A DNA stretch of 64,000 nucleotides, from positions 186,001 through 250,000 of the forward strand of contig NZ_JBFAKK010000008.1 of the NCBI RefSeq assembly GCF_040655735.1. Reading direction: 5' to 3'. Each line of letters starts with the position of its first letter. Position 1 is the stretch's first letter. The position numbers and the translations under genes are program-made. The notes beneath the pieces were generated by a model. That model saw nothing but the letters and a program-made list of their open reading frames with translations. It did no database searches and had not been told where the DNA came from. Shown here piece after piece: positions 24,256 through 33,630 of this stretch. The DNA is from Phytomonospora sp040655735 (GTDB lineage: Bacteria; Actinomycetota; Actinomycetes; Mycobacteriales; Micromonosporaceae).

Positions 24256-26787
24256 ATGCCGGGGTTTCGTCTGGCCGTCGACTACGGGACCGCCGACACC
24301 GTCGCGGTGCTGGCGACGCCCGACGGCGAGACTCGGCCCCTGCGCTTCGAGGACTCGGAGTTCCTTCCCTCGGCGGTGTACCTCGCCCCCGACGGCAGTC
24401 TGCTCACCGGACGGGACGCCGTGCGCGCGGGGCTTCAAGACCCGGCCGGGCTGGAGCCGCATCCCAGACGGAGGGTAGGTGAGGGGCGCGTGCGCCTGCG
24501 CCGGATCGCCTACCCCGTCGAGGATCTGATCGCGGCGACCCTGCGGACGGTATGGGCCAAGGCCGTCGAGAGCGCGGGCACCCGCCCGGACACCATGGTC
24601 ATGACGTATCCGGCCGAGTGGGACGAGAAGCGCCGGACGGTCCTGCGCTCGGCCGTGCGCAAGGCGCAGGAGGTTGCGCGCACTTACTACGTGACCGAGG
24701 CGGTCGCCGCCGCCACTGGCTTCGAGACCGCGGGCGACCGTGTGCCCGTCGGTCTGCACGCGGTGCTCTGCGACGCTGGCGCGGAAGGGTTCGCGGTGAG
24801 CGTGCTTCGCCGTGACGACAAGGGATTCGCGCTGGTGAGCGGCGCCCGCGAGGACGTCGGCGGCCTCGCCTTCGACCGCGTGGTGCTCGATCTCGTGAAG
24901 CCTCGGCCGCCTCGCGGTGAACTGCTCGCCCGCTTCTGGCGCGAGGTGACCTCGCCCGAACGCGGCGCATGGCACCGTGCGCGGCCGGAACTGTGGGAGA
25001 AGGCGCGCAGGGCACGGGAACGGCTGTCGAGCCGCACGGCGGTCCAGCTCAGCTTCGACGGCATGGAGACCCGGGTCGGACGCGAGGACTTCGACCGCGA
25101 GGCGGCCGGCCTGTACGAGCGTGCCGCCGTGACGGTGACCAGAACCGTCGCCGAGGCGGCGGTCGAGTGGGGCCGGGTCTGGCGGCTGTTCCTCACCGGC
25201 GGCCTCGCGGAGGATCCCTGTCTGGCGCGGGTGATCGCGCAGGAGTGCGGCATCACGCCGACCGTCGCCGGGAAGCCCCGGCGGACCGTGGCCGAGGGTG
25301 CGCTGGGACAGGTGCCGCCGGTCGCACCGCTCACCGTCCTTTCCCCGCGCGTCGCCGGGCTCGTCGAGCAGGCGGCCGAGACCGCCCGCTCGATCGTCCG
25401 CCGCAGCTCCCGGATCCTCGCCGGGCACGACCTCGTCGAAGGTCTCGTTCTGCTCGATCCCAGCCGTGCCACCGGATACGCGTACTCCTTGCGCGACGAC
25501 TCCGACAAGAAGGAAACCCTCACGCATCTGGTCGAGTCCCTCGCCGAGACCGGCGTCGAGGAGGCCGCCCGCTTCGCGCTGACCTTCCCCGCCGACCGGG
25601 GCGAGCTCAGCGCGACCGTGCTGCTGGCGGGGACGTCCGCCCTGGCCGGGACGCAGCCCGGCCGCGCCGAACACGTCGCCCGCCTGCTGCCTGAGGAGTT
25701 CCCCGAGTACCGGGCGGCGGCGCTGCTGGAGGTCGCCGGGGCGGGTGCCATCGGCGCTCACCGCGCGGCGAGGCTCGTCGCGGAGGCCGAGGCGATCCTG
25801 CGCCGCTTCCCCGACCGCGCCGACGATCTCGGCAATCTCGGCAGGACGGTCCGCGCGCTGGCCTGGTTCGACCCCCACCGGGCCGGGAGGCGGATCGGCG
25901 AGGCGCCCCGCGTGAGCGCCCGCGACCTGGCGAAGCTCGCCGAAGCGCTCATCCCGGTCGATCCCGCGTTGGCTGAGCGCGTCGCCCACCTGATACCCGC
26001 CGAAAGCGCCGACCTCAAGGCAGGCCTGGTCGGCGGGTTCGCCGCGGGCGACCCGGCGCGAGCGGTCTCGCTCGCGCGATCCCTCGCCGAACCCCAGCGC
26101 GAGCGGGCTCTGGTGGACGCGGTGGCGGCCATCGCGGCCCACGACCCCGACCGCGCCGAAACCGTCGCGGCAACGATCACCGATAGGCAGCGCCACGCCG
26201 ACGCCCTCGGGCGGATCGCCGCCGCACTGGCCGCCACCGACCCCGACCGCGCCGAGCGGCTCGTGCGCACCCTTCCCGGCGGGTTCCTTCTGACCGACGA
26301 ACTCGGCGTGCTCGCCGAAGCGCTGGTTCCCGTGGACCTCGGGCGGGCCCTTCGCCTGGTGGGCGACATCCCCGTCGGCAGCTTCAACCGGTTCAACGCG
26401 TTCGGCAGGCTCATTCCCGCGGTCGCCCCTGTCGACCCCGACCTGGCGGAGTCACTGCTCGCGCAGCTGGGCCCCTTGTCAGCCGGTGCGAGGTCGACGG
26501 CCCTGATGAAGATCGCGGGGGTGGTCGCCCCCACCGACCCCGCCCGCGCCGAGCGCCTCGTTGGCAGGGCCGAGGAGATCCCGGCCGCGCTGCGCGGCGG
26601 AGACCAGTCGACGTCCGTGGCCCGCTGCATCGCCGAGGGACTGCCCGAGGTCGCCGCGGCCCTCGCCCCCACTGATCCCGCGCGCGCCGAGCGCCTCGCC
26701 GGGCGCATCCCCGACGACCATCCCCGCGAAAAGGTCGCCGCCCTCGTCGCCGTCGCCCTCGCCGTCCACCGTCGCGCGACCTCCTGA
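24256..26787 (+). CDS. Hsp70-like actin-fold ATPase fused to ~32-residue helical repeats
   Basis: 843 residues. The first ~360 resemble a DnaK ATPase: phosphate-1 DYGTADTVAVL (residues 9-19), TYPAEWDEKRR, a phosphate-2 region reduced to DAGAEGFAVSVL instead of DxGGGT, and an adenosine loop LFLTGGLAEDP. No peptide-binding domain follows. From about residue 530 to the end are nine repeats of 30-46 residues anchored by DPxRAExL (for example HDPDRAET, TDPDRAERL, TDPARAERL), all predicted helix pairs, like HEAT or TPR solenoids. TAGTCT six bases before the ATG marks a leaderless start. Likely a nucleotide-dependent scaffold; the weakened phosphate-2 loop may mean slow or absent hydrolysis. Confidence 0.8.
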   Translation: MPGFRLAVDYGTADTVAVLATPDGETRPLRFEDSEFLPSAVYLAPDGSLLTGRDAVRAGLQDPAGLEPHPRRRVGEGRVRLRRIAYPVEDLIAATLRTVWAKAVESAGTRPDTMVMTYPAEWDEKRRTVLRSAVRKAQEVARTYYVTEAVAAATGFETAGDRVPVGLHAVLCDAGAEGFAVSVLRRDDKGFALVSGAREDVGGLAFDRVVLDLVKPRPPRGELLARFWREVTSPERGAWHRARPELWEKARRARERLSSRTAVQLSFDGMETRVGREDFDREAAGLYERAAVTVTRTVAEAAVEWGRVWRLFLTGGLAEDPCLARVIAQECGITPTVAGKPRRTVAEGALGQVPPVAPLTVLSPRVAGLVEQAAETARSIVRRSSRILAGHDLVEGLVLLDPSRATGYAYSLRDDSDKKETLTHLVESLAETGVEEAARFALTFPADRGELSATVLLAGTSALAGTQPGRAEHVARLLPEEFPEYRAAALLEVAGAGAIGAHRAARLVAEAEAILRRFPDRADDLGNLGRTVRALAWFDPHRAGRRIGEAPRVSARDLAKLAEALIPVDPALAERVAHLIPAESADLKAGLVGGFAAGDPARAVSLARSLAEPQRERALVDAVAAIAAHDPDRAETVAATITDRQRHADALGRIAAALAATDPDRAERLVRTLPGGFLLTDELGVLAEALVPVDLGRALRLVGDIPVGSFNRFNAFGRLIPAVAPVDPDLAESLLAQLGPLSAGARSTALMKIAGVVAPTDPARAERLVGRAEEIPAALRGGDQSTSVARCIAEGLPEVAAALAPTDPARAERLAGRIPDDHPREKVAALVAVALAVHRRATS

Positions 26788-26944
26788 ACGCGTTCGAAAT
26801 CACAACCGGACACCCACCCCCGCAACGCCCGAAACCCCGCAATCCGCCCCACCGGCCACGCCTCGGAGGCATCGATCCCTAACTCTGCCGAAATCCTGTG
26901 AGATGAGGGTCGCTTTACGCGCTCGAATCGGGTAAGCAGGGTCA

Positions 26945-27952
26945 ATGCAGGTACGTGATTTCGACCCGGCCACCGCCGACGGCGACGCGTTCACCGACTG
27001 GCTCGCGGTCCTCAACGAGATGACCGAGGCCGACATGCCGGGTGAGCCGCGCTGGTGCGAGGACCGGCTCGGTGACTACCTGTCGGTGACCATGCCCGAT
27101 GAGTCACGGGTGGCGTGGACCGCCTACGACGACGCCGGCGCGATCGCCGGGCACGCGAACCTTCTCCTCTTCGGCGGCGACTTCGCCCACACGGGCGTTT
27201 TCGAGATCTTCGTCCGGCCGAGCGCGCGCGGCCTCGGCGTCGGCCGGGCCCTGCTCACCGAGCTGGCCAAGCACGCCGCCGCCGACGGTCGCGAGACGAT
27301 CAGCACCGAGGTCATCGCGACGACTCCGGCGGTCGGTTTCTACGAGCGCCTCGGGTTCAGCAGGGCCGTCGTGGAGTGGCGCAGCCTGCTTCCGATGTCC
27401 AGTGTGGACTGGACGCGCACGTCCCAGCAGGCGCGCCAGGTCAGCGCCCCCTACCGGCTCGAATACCACCGGGGCGGCCTGCCCGACGGTCTCCACGAGC
27501 GTTACGCCGCGACGAAGGCGAACCTGCGCACCGCCGGCCCGCAGGCCTCGGAGTGGCGCGGCTCCTCCGACGCCGTCCGGCTGCGCGACAGCCTCGCGAC
27601 CCTGCGCGGGCGCGGCATGCGCACGCACCTCGTGGTCGCCGTGCACGAGAAGACCGAGCAGGTCGCCGGGCTCACCGAACTCGTCGTCGCCGCGCAGCGC
27701 CCGACCCGCGGCGACCAGTACGACACCGTCGTCGCCCCCGCCCACCGCAGCTACGGCCTGGCGCTGGCCATGAAGGCCCGCATGCTCACCGAGCTGCGCT
27801 CGGCCGAACCGCAGCTGCGCGACGTGCAGACCTGGACGGCGCTGGAGAACTCCCCCCTGGAGCACGTCAACTCCCAGCTCGGCTTCAGTCCCGACGTCCA
27901 CTGGTTCGAGTACGAGGCCGCGGTGCCGGACCTGCTGGAAAGCCTGCGCTGA
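26945..27952 (+). CDS. Tandem-GNAT acetyltransferase
   Basis: 335 residues with two GNAT folds. The first carries a full acetyl-CoA loop (IFVRPSARGLGVGRALLTEL) and GFYERLGF; the second is degenerate, with VVAPAHRSYGLALAMKARML in the equivalent place. This is the arrangement of Eis-/MshD-like double-GNAT proteins, of which MshD makes mycothiol; this one lacks clear MshD identity. TAAGCA six bases before the ATG suggests a leaderless start. Monocistronic. Confidence 0.85.
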   Translation: MQVRDFDPATADGDAFTDWLAVLNEMTEADMPGEPRWCEDRLGDYLSVTMPDESRVAWTAYDDAGAIAGHANLLLFGGDFAHTGVFEIFVRPSARGLGVGRALLTELAKHAAADGRETISTEVIATTPAVGFYERLGFSRAVVEWRSLLPMSSVDWTRTSQQARQVSAPYRLEYHRGGLPDGLHERYAATKANLRTAGPQASEWRGSSDAVRLRDSLATLRGRGMRTHLVVAVHEKTEQVAGLTELVVAAQRPTRGDQYDTVVAPAHRSYGLALAMKARMLTELRSAEPQLRDVQTWTALENSPLEHVNSQLGFSPDVHWFEYEAAVPDLLESLR

Positions 27953-28242
27953 CATTTTATCGACAATGACTCTCATGATCGCGACACACCAGGGAAGATC
28001 ATGACATCGGCGGTCACGGACCGCTACCGTGCAAGGCATCTGCGTCCCCGCGCGCCGGTGGACGACCCCACCCCGAACTCATAACCGCACAACAATCACA
28101 TAAGGACCGAACGAAGCGACCCGGGGGAAGAAATGGCCGCCGTTCAGCCCAACCCATTGTGGTGCCATTGCCACAGTCCGCCCGCGCCCCGTGCGCGGGT
28201 TCGACGGCGTCTCCTCCGCGGACGTGAGGAGGGGACACACCG
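27953..28242. other. 290-base gap before SulP gene
   Basis: No gene. It contains ATGA-ctc-TCAT at 27966-27976, which resembles the core of Zur/Fur boxes (AATGA-N3-TCATT), and an 8-bp inverted repeat tcatgatc/gatcatga at 27973-28004 that overlaps it. Either could be an operator or a weak terminator of the GNAT gene. Nearer the permease lies tgtgg/ccaca at 28155-28172. A ribosome site gaggagggg precedes the SulP start. Confidence 0.35.
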
Positions 28243-30114
28243 ATGAGTTCCATGTCCACAGTGGTCAAGACGGCGGCGCGAGCCACGTCGCGGGGATTTC
28301 GCGACCTGCTGCCCCGCCGCGACGACCTGCTCCAAGTCCGCCGCCATCCCCGGCGCGACCTCCTGGCCGGCGTGACGGTCGCCATCATCGCGCTCCCGCT
28401 GGCACTGGGCTACGGGGTCGCCTCGGGACTGGGTGCCGCAGCCGGGCTCACCACGGCCATCGTGGCCGGCGCGATCGCGGCCGTCTTCGGCGGCTCGAAC
28501 CTCCAGGTGTCCGGCCCGACCGGCGCCATGACCGTCGTACTCGCGCCCATGGTCCTCTCCTACGGCCTCGGCGGCGTGTTCACCGCGTGTGTAATGGCCG
28601 GGATCATCCTGATCGTGCTCGCCGCGACCGGCGTCGCCCGCTACGTCCGGCTCATACCGGCGCCGGTGGTCGAGGGCTTCACGGCGGGCATCGCCGCGAT
28701 CATCTTCGTGCAGCAGATCCCGGTCATGCTCGGGGTTCCCGCACCGCCCGACCAGAAGGTCCTGGTCGGCGCGTGGCAGTCACTGCGCGAGTTCACCGCG
28801 GATCCACAATGGACCGGGGTGCTCATAGCCGCGGCCGTCGCCGGCGTGACCCTGTTGGGCGCGCACTGGCGGCCCAAGATCCCGTTCTCGCTGCTCACCA
28901 TCATCGGCGCCACCATCGTGGTCGAACTGACCCCGATCACCGCCGCCGAGATAGGCGCGCTGCCCGCGACACTTCCCGCGCCGTCACTGGACTTCCTGGA
29001 ACTGTCGGCGATCCCGTCGCTGGCCTGGTCGGCGGTCACCATCGCCGGCATCTGCGCACTGGAGAGCCTGCTGTCGGCGACCGTCGCCGATCGTATGCGC
29101 GGCAAGGGAGAACGGCACGACTCGAACCGGGAACTGTTCGGGCAGGGCCTGTCCAACATGTTCGCGCCGCTGTTCGGCGGCATGCCCGCCTCGGCGGCGA
29201 TCTCGCGAACGGCCGTCAACGTGCGCGCCGGCGCCGGATCACGCCTCGCGGCCTTCACGCACGCCGCCGGGCTCGCCGTCATCGCGCTCGCGGCGGCGCC
29301 ACTGGTCGCGCACATCCCATTGGCGGCACTGGCCGGGGTACTGATCGCCACGGCCGTGCGGATGCTGGAACTGGGCGTGCTGCGCACCTTCGGGAAGGTC
29401 TCGCGGGCCGACGGGATCATCATGCTCGTCACCGCGATCCTCACCCTCGCCCACGATCTGCTCGCCGCGATCGCCGTCGGTGTGGCCGTCGCGGGCATCT
29501 CGGCGATCCGGCAGATCGCCGGCGCCACCCGGGCCGAACGCGTCGGACACGAAGGGGACATCGCGACCTTCCGCCTGGACGGTCCGCTGTTCTTCGCCGT
29601 GACCCACCGGCTCCTGCACACCTTCACCGACCCGCACGGCTTCAGCGCCGTGGTCTTCCGCTGCGCCAAGGTGTCCACCATCGACTCCTCCGGCGCGCTG
29701 CTGCTCCGCGACGTCATCGAGACCCTGGAGTCGGCGGGCAAGCACGTCCACCTCGCGGGCGTGCGCGAGGACCATCAACGCGCGCTCACCGCCGTGGGAG
29801 TCCTGCCGAGGCTGGCCGCGACCGGACGGGTGCACCCGCACACTCCGGCGGCACTGGCCGCGGCCCGAGAACAGCTCGCGGCCGCGGCTTTAGGCTGCGC
29901 CCCGGCCCGGAAGGGCTTCGGATCGGCGACCATAAGAGGTCGCCGATCCGCCGTCCCCCACAAAGGCGCTGGCGGTCAGCGACGGTCCGGGACAGAAGTG
30001 CCCACCAACTTCACACATGCGGTAGCGCGGCGTCCTCACAGCGGACGACGAGGACGGCCCGTTGAGCGACCGGGTACGGCCACCTCCGCGCATGCCACCA
30101 GCGCGCGTCGGTGA
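28243..30114 (+). CDS. SulP-family anion permease with STAS domain
   Basis: 623 residues. After a short basic N-terminus come ten to twelve membrane helices with SulP signatures (AGVTVAIIALPLALGYGVASG, GSNLQVSGPTGAMTVV, FTAGIAAIIFVQQIP). A STAS domain follows at about 440-545 (FRLDGPLFFAVTHRLL, VVFRCAKVSTIDSSGALLL). Bacterial SulP members import sulfate or bicarbonate; the FLDG/DSSG motifs are intact but do not decide substrate. The last ~75 residues after the STAS domain are Arg/Gly/Pro-rich with no domain, unusual, and might reflect loss of the original stop. Confidence 0.88.
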   Translation: MSSMSTVVKTAARATSRGFRDLLPRRDDLLQVRRHPRRDLLAGVTVAIIALPLALGYGVASGLGAAAGLTTAIVAGAIAAVFGGSNLQVSGPTGAMTVVLAPMVLSYGLGGVFTACVMAGIILIVLAATGVARYVRLIPAPVVEGFTAGIAAIIFVQQIPVMLGVPAPPDQKVLVGAWQSLREFTADPQWTGVLIAAAVAGVTLLGAHWRPKIPFSLLTIIGATIVVELTPITAAEIGALPATLPAPSLDFLELSAIPSLAWSAVTIAGICALESLLSATVADRMRGKGERHDSNRELFGQGLSNMFAPLFGGMPASAAISRTAVNVRAGAGSRLAAFTHAAGLAVIALAAAPLVAHIPLAALAGVLIATAVRMLELGVLRTFGKVSRADGIIMLVTAILTLAHDLLAAIAVGVAVAGISAIRQIAGATRAERVGHEGDIATFRLDGPLFFAVTHRLLHTFTDPHGFSAVVFRCAKVSTIDSSGALLLRDVIETLESAGKHVHLAGVREDHQRALTAVGVLPRLAATGRVHPHTPAALAAAREQLAAAALGCAPARKGFGSATIRGRRSAVPHKGAGGQRRSGTEVPTNFTHAVARRPHSGRRGRPVERPGTATSAHATSARR

Positions 30115-30366
30115 CTCCGTCTTCGCCGGGTCATCGCCTGCCGGAACGAACTGTCCGAACCGTCGCAACCTTCGTCGCGACGGGCGACTTCACCCGTTCG
30201 TGCTACCTGTGTTCTCGCTGTCCCGTTTCCGTTCGTGCCTTTTGGGTTCGGAGTGGTTAGTTTGTAACTTCAAGCGATTGAACGCAGCTCAGAAGCGTCT
30301 CGCCGGACGGGTAGCGAACAATCGCCGATCAATGACCCGAACAACTTGTTGTGCTGGGGGAACATC
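30115..30366. other. Gap upstream of XRE/NB-ARC regulator
   Basis: 252 bases without a gene. Its second half is less GC-rich than the surroundings (gttagtttgtaacttcaagcgattg at about 30256-30280), as in a promoter region, but I cannot assign -35/-10 boxes with confidence. No terminator hairpin was seen. Confidence 0.3.
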
Positions 30367-32631
30367 GTGGGCAGGCCGCAACGACCGATCGACCGCAACG
30401 GCGGGCCGGTGGCGGAGTTCGCCGGCGCGCTGCGACGACTCCGCGACCGCAGCGGAGCCCTCCCCTACCGGACCCTCGCACGGCGCGCCAACTGCGCACC
30501 GTCCACATTGTCCGACGCCGCCGCCGGACGCCGGCTGCCCAGCTGGCCGGTGGTCGCCGCCTTCGTCAGGGCCTGCGGCGTCACCGACGAATCCCCGTGG
30601 CTCGCCCGCTGGCAGGCCGCCGCCAACCGCACCCCCACGCCCGCGCCCGTCGGCCGCATCCCCGACGATCCCGCCTCCTTCCTCGGCCGCGACGACGAAC
30701 TCGACGGCACCGTCCGCCTCCTCGACACCGCGCGGATGGTCACCATCACCGGCCCCGGCGGGGTCGGGAAGACCCGCCTCGCCCAGCGCATCGCGGCCTG
30801 CGTCCAGATCGACTACCGCAGCGGTGCCCGCTGGGTCGAGCTGGCCGACCTCGACGACCGCGCCCTGATCTCCCGCAAGATCCTCGCCGCGCTCGACCAG
30901 CCCCCCGACCCGGTCCGCGACCCCGAGGAGCAACTGCTCGCCGCCCTCAGCGGGCGGCATTTACTGCTGGTGCTCGACAACTGCGAGCACCTGGCCGCAG
31001 GAGTCGCCCGCCTCACCCGCGAGATCCTCACCAACACAACGGGTGTGACGATCCTGGCCACCAGCCGCCGGGCGCTGGGACTGCCCGAGGAACATCTGTC
31101 CACTGTGGGCCCGTTGACCGGTCCGCAGGCCGTCGGACTTCTCCTCGAACGCGCCCGAGCCGTCCTTCCCGGCTTCGACCCGAGCGAGGCCGAACTCGAA
31201 TGCGCCGCCCGCATCTGCGAACGCCTCGACGGGCTCCCCCTCGCCATCGAGTTCGCCGCCCGCCGGCTGCGCACCTTCTCGCTGGCGCAGCTGTACGAGT
31301 ACCTGGCGGTCCCGTCGGCCCCGCTCGCCGACGACTCCGGTGTGCGGCATCCGCGCCAGGCCTCGATGGCCGCGACCCTCGACTGGAGCCACGAGCTCTG
31401 CTCGCAGGCCGCGCGCCGGCTGTGGTGCGACCTGTCGGTCTACCTCGGCGGCGCGCCGCTCGAAGCCGTGACGTCCGCCGGCGGCGCGGAGGCCTTCGGT
31501 GCCGTCTCCGAGCTGGTCGACCAGTCCGTGCTGGTCAACGCGGGCCAGCGGCTGCGGATGCTGGAGACCGTGCGGGAGTACGGACTGCGGCGGCTGACCG
31601 CGTCGGGTGAACTCGACGCCGCCCGCGAACGCCACCTCGACTGGTGCCTGTCCTACATCGCCCGCGCCGACACCGAATGGTACGGACCCAAGCAGCTCGA
31701 CGTGCTGCGCCGCGTGCGCGCCGAGATGCCCAACTTCCGCGTCGCGATGAAGTACGGCATGGAGGCCGGCGGACCCGCTTCCGTTAGGGCGCTGAGGATC
31801 GCGCGCACCCTCTGGTGGTTCTGGCTGGCGTCGGGGACGGTCGACGAGGGCCGCCGGTGGCTGGAGAAGGGCATCGAGGCCTGCGAGGACCCCGCCGAAC
31901 GCTTCGACGCCTACTGGGCCTGCGCCTACGTGTACGTCCTGATCGGCGACATGAAGCGTGTCGGCGAGCTGTGCGACCTCGCCGTCGACGGCGGCGGAAA
32001 GGCCACGATCGCCTGGGCCACCCTCGTTCGCGGGCTGATCGCGCTGGTCGCCGGACCCCTCGAAGAGTCCGTCGAGGTCTCCGAACGGGCGCTGCGGCTC
32101 TTCCAGGCGATCGGCGAGGACCAAGGCGCGCAGCACGCGTTGAGTCAGCTCGGCATCGCCGAAGCCTTGCGCGGCAAGGAGAAAGAAGCCATCGCCTGGC
32201 TGAGTCAGGGACGCGCCATCGCCGGTGAGCACGGCGAGCGCTGGCACCGCACCTATCTGCTGTGGGGGCTGGGCATCCTGGGATCGAAGAGTTCCGACCC
32301 CGCTTCGGCGCTGCCGATGCTCAGGGAAGGGCTGCGCATCCAGGAGGACTTCGGCGACCAGCGGGCCGTCGGCGCCAACCTCGAAGCCCTCGCCTGGGTC
32401 GCGGCGGCGACGGGCAGGTCCCTGGAGGCCGTGGTGCTGCTGGGAAGGAGCTACGCGGCCTGGCCCGAGGCGGAGTCGAGGCTGTTCGGCTTCAGCGCGC
32501 TGCTGGGGATCGGGGAGCGCTACGAGGCGGAGTTGAGGGCGGCGCTGGAGCCCGAGGACTTCGAGGCGGCGTACGACCGGGGTGGACTGCTGTCGCCGGA
32601 AGAGCTGTGGGACCTCGTGGACGATCTCTAG
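30367..32631 (+). CDS. XRE-HTH / NB-ARC-type ATPase / TPR regulator
   Basis: 754 residues from GTG 30367, which has ggggg five bases upstream; a TTG 21 bases earlier is possible. Residues 17-75 are an XRE-like HTH (FAGALRRLRDRSGALPYRTLARRANCAPSTLSDAAAGRRLPSW). FLGRDDEL leads into Walker A GPGGVGKT (129-136), Walker B HLLLVLDNCEHL, the TSRRALGLPEE sensor and the winged NB-ARC helical part, then TPR-like helices to the end. This is the architecture of STAND regulators of antibiotic production and of some conflict proteins. The target genes are not evident; it overlaps the convergent next gene by four bases. Confidence 0.88.
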   Translation: MGRPQRPIDRNGGPVAEFAGALRRLRDRSGALPYRTLARRANCAPSTLSDAAAGRRLPSWPVVAAFVRACGVTDESPWLARWQAAANRTPTPAPVGRIPDDPASFLGRDDELDGTVRLLDTARMVTITGPGGVGKTRLAQRIAACVQIDYRSGARWVELADLDDRALISRKILAALDQPPDPVRDPEEQLLAALSGRHLLLVLDNCEHLAAGVARLTREILTNTTGVTILATSRRALGLPEEHLSTVGPLTGPQAVGLLLERARAVLPGFDPSEAELECAARICERLDGLPLAIEFAARRLRTFSLAQLYEYLAVPSAPLADDSGVRHPRQASMAATLDWSHELCSQAARRLWCDLSVYLGGAPLEAVTSAGGAEAFGAVSELVDQSVLVNAGQRLRMLETVREYGLRRLTASGELDAARERHLDWCLSYIARADTEWYGPKQLDVLRRVRAEMPNFRVAMKYGMEAGGPASVRALRIARTLWWFWLASGTVDEGRRWLEKGIEACEDPAERFDAYWACAYVYVLIGDMKRVGELCDLAVDGGGKATIAWATLVRGLIALVAGPLEESVEVSERALRLFQAIGEDQGAQHALSQLGIAEALRGKEKEAIAWLSQGRAIAGEHGERWHRTYLLWGLGILGSKSSDPASALPMLREGLRIQEDFGDQRAVGANLEALAWVAAATGRSLEAVVLLGRSYAAWPEAESRLFGFSALLGIGERYEAELRAALEPEDFEAAYDRGGLLSPEELWDLVDDL

Positions 32632-33293
32632 CGGGGGAGCCGGCTCCACGCCGGACGGTCGGCGTGGTCGGCGCGGACGGCCACGTCGGCGGTGTTGAGC
32701 GGATCGGTCTCCTCGTCGTAGCGGGCGAAGGCCGGCAGCGTCCACTGTGCGCTCTCGTCGGTCTTGCGGCGCAGCGCGCCCGCCGAGAGGTGAATGTGGA
32801 CGGACAGGTCGAAGGGGAACCACCGGTTGAGGATCATCGTGCCCACCACGATGACGACCGTCCCGGCCGCGAGTTCTACGTAGGGGCTGCGCGTCGCGCG
32901 GTCCCGCACGGGATCCCACAGGTCGGGGAGGATCCGGCCGGACCCCTTGGCCTCCAGCGGATCGAAGACCTCGCGGAACATCGCCCCGGAGTCGAGCCAC
33001 AGGTCGAGGAACGCGTCGGCGTCCCGCTTGCCGTGCTCGAAGCGAAGAGAAGCCGGCTTCAAGAAGCCCTCGGCAGGGACCACGATCGCTTCGCGCCCCA
33101 ACGGCCGAAGTTCAAGGGCGATCGCCTCGGCAAGGTCGCGCGGCTTCGCCGCCGGCGCACCGTCGATGCCGACCCGCACATGGCGGGCGTCCTCGGCGGG
33201 CGTCAAGCCGGCGGCATGGCGCGCGAGGTCGGCGGCGATGGCGGGCCAGGTGGCGGGAGCGGTGGCGCGTGGTGACACGGGGATAGTGTGCAC
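32628..33293 (-). CDS. Uridine kinase-like P-loop protein with degenerate Walker A
   Basis: 221 residues. The overall pattern follows actinobacterial uridine-kinase-like proteins (VRVGIDG..., FLKPASLRFEHGKRDADAFLDLWLDSGAMFREVFDPL, VVIVVGTMILNRWF, DLSVHIHLS, YDEETDPLNTADVAVRADHADRPAW). The Walker A, normally GxDGxGKS/T, reads GIDGAPAAKPRD: the Lys is kept but the preceding Gly and the following Ser/Thr are gone. Nucleotide binding is therefore doubtful. GTG at 33293 is taken as the start; a second GTG at 33278 is possible, and neither has a clear ribosome site. Confidence 0.75.
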   Translation of the reverse strand: MHTIPVSPRATAPATWPAIAADLARHAAGLTPAEDARHVRVGIDGAPAAKPRDLAEAIALELRPLGREAIVVPAEGFLKPASLRFEHGKRDADAFLDLWLDSGAMFREVFDPLEAKGSGRILPDLWDPVRDRATRSPYVELAAGTVVIVVGTMILNRWFPFDLSVHIHLSAGALRRKTDESAQWTLPAFARYDEETDPLNTADVAVRADHADRPAWSRLPR

Positions 33294-33327
33294 GGGGGCC
33301 GCAGCGGGCGGGGCGCTGGCTCGCCGT

Positions 33328-33346
33328 GGGGTGGGGCGGGGCGGGG
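33328..33346 (+). other. G-quadruplex motif
   Basis: Four GGGG tracts separated by single bases (t, c, c). One-base loops make this among the most stable predicted forms. It lies 35 bases upstream of the uridine-kinase-like start, with the G-rich strand as template for that gene. Confidence 0.6.
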
Positions 33347-33506
33347 CGATGCACGCGGCCAGGGTCCGCCGAGCCGTCTCGTGTGCCGCTGCCGCTCGAA
33401 GCAGCTCGTGCGCGGCCGCTGCTTAAACCATCCCCTGCGCGGCTGCTGCCGACGCCTTCAGTGTGCGCGAGCCGTGCGAAGCACGGCAGAAACCTCGCCT
33501 GGAGGT

Positions 33507-33630
33507 GTGTTTCCGTCGGTCGGCCGGTGATTGGATCTTCCTGGGGGTTCTGTCGGGGTCAAGGGCGCACTTTCCCTTGACCCCGACAGGTTCGCCAGGT
33601 GCCCTTGAACAGGCCGTGAGACGGAAACAC
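33507..33630. repeat. Nested inverted repeats (outer 11 bp, inner 16 bp)
   Basis: Outer arms gtgtttccgtc (33507-33517) and gacggaaacac (33620-33630) enclose an inner perfect hairpin 33550-33589 with arms ctgtcggggtcaaggg/cccttgaccccgacag and an 8-base loop. It could be a structured RNA, a terminator or a miniature mobile element; there is no coding content and no clear target-site duplication. Confidence 0.6.
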
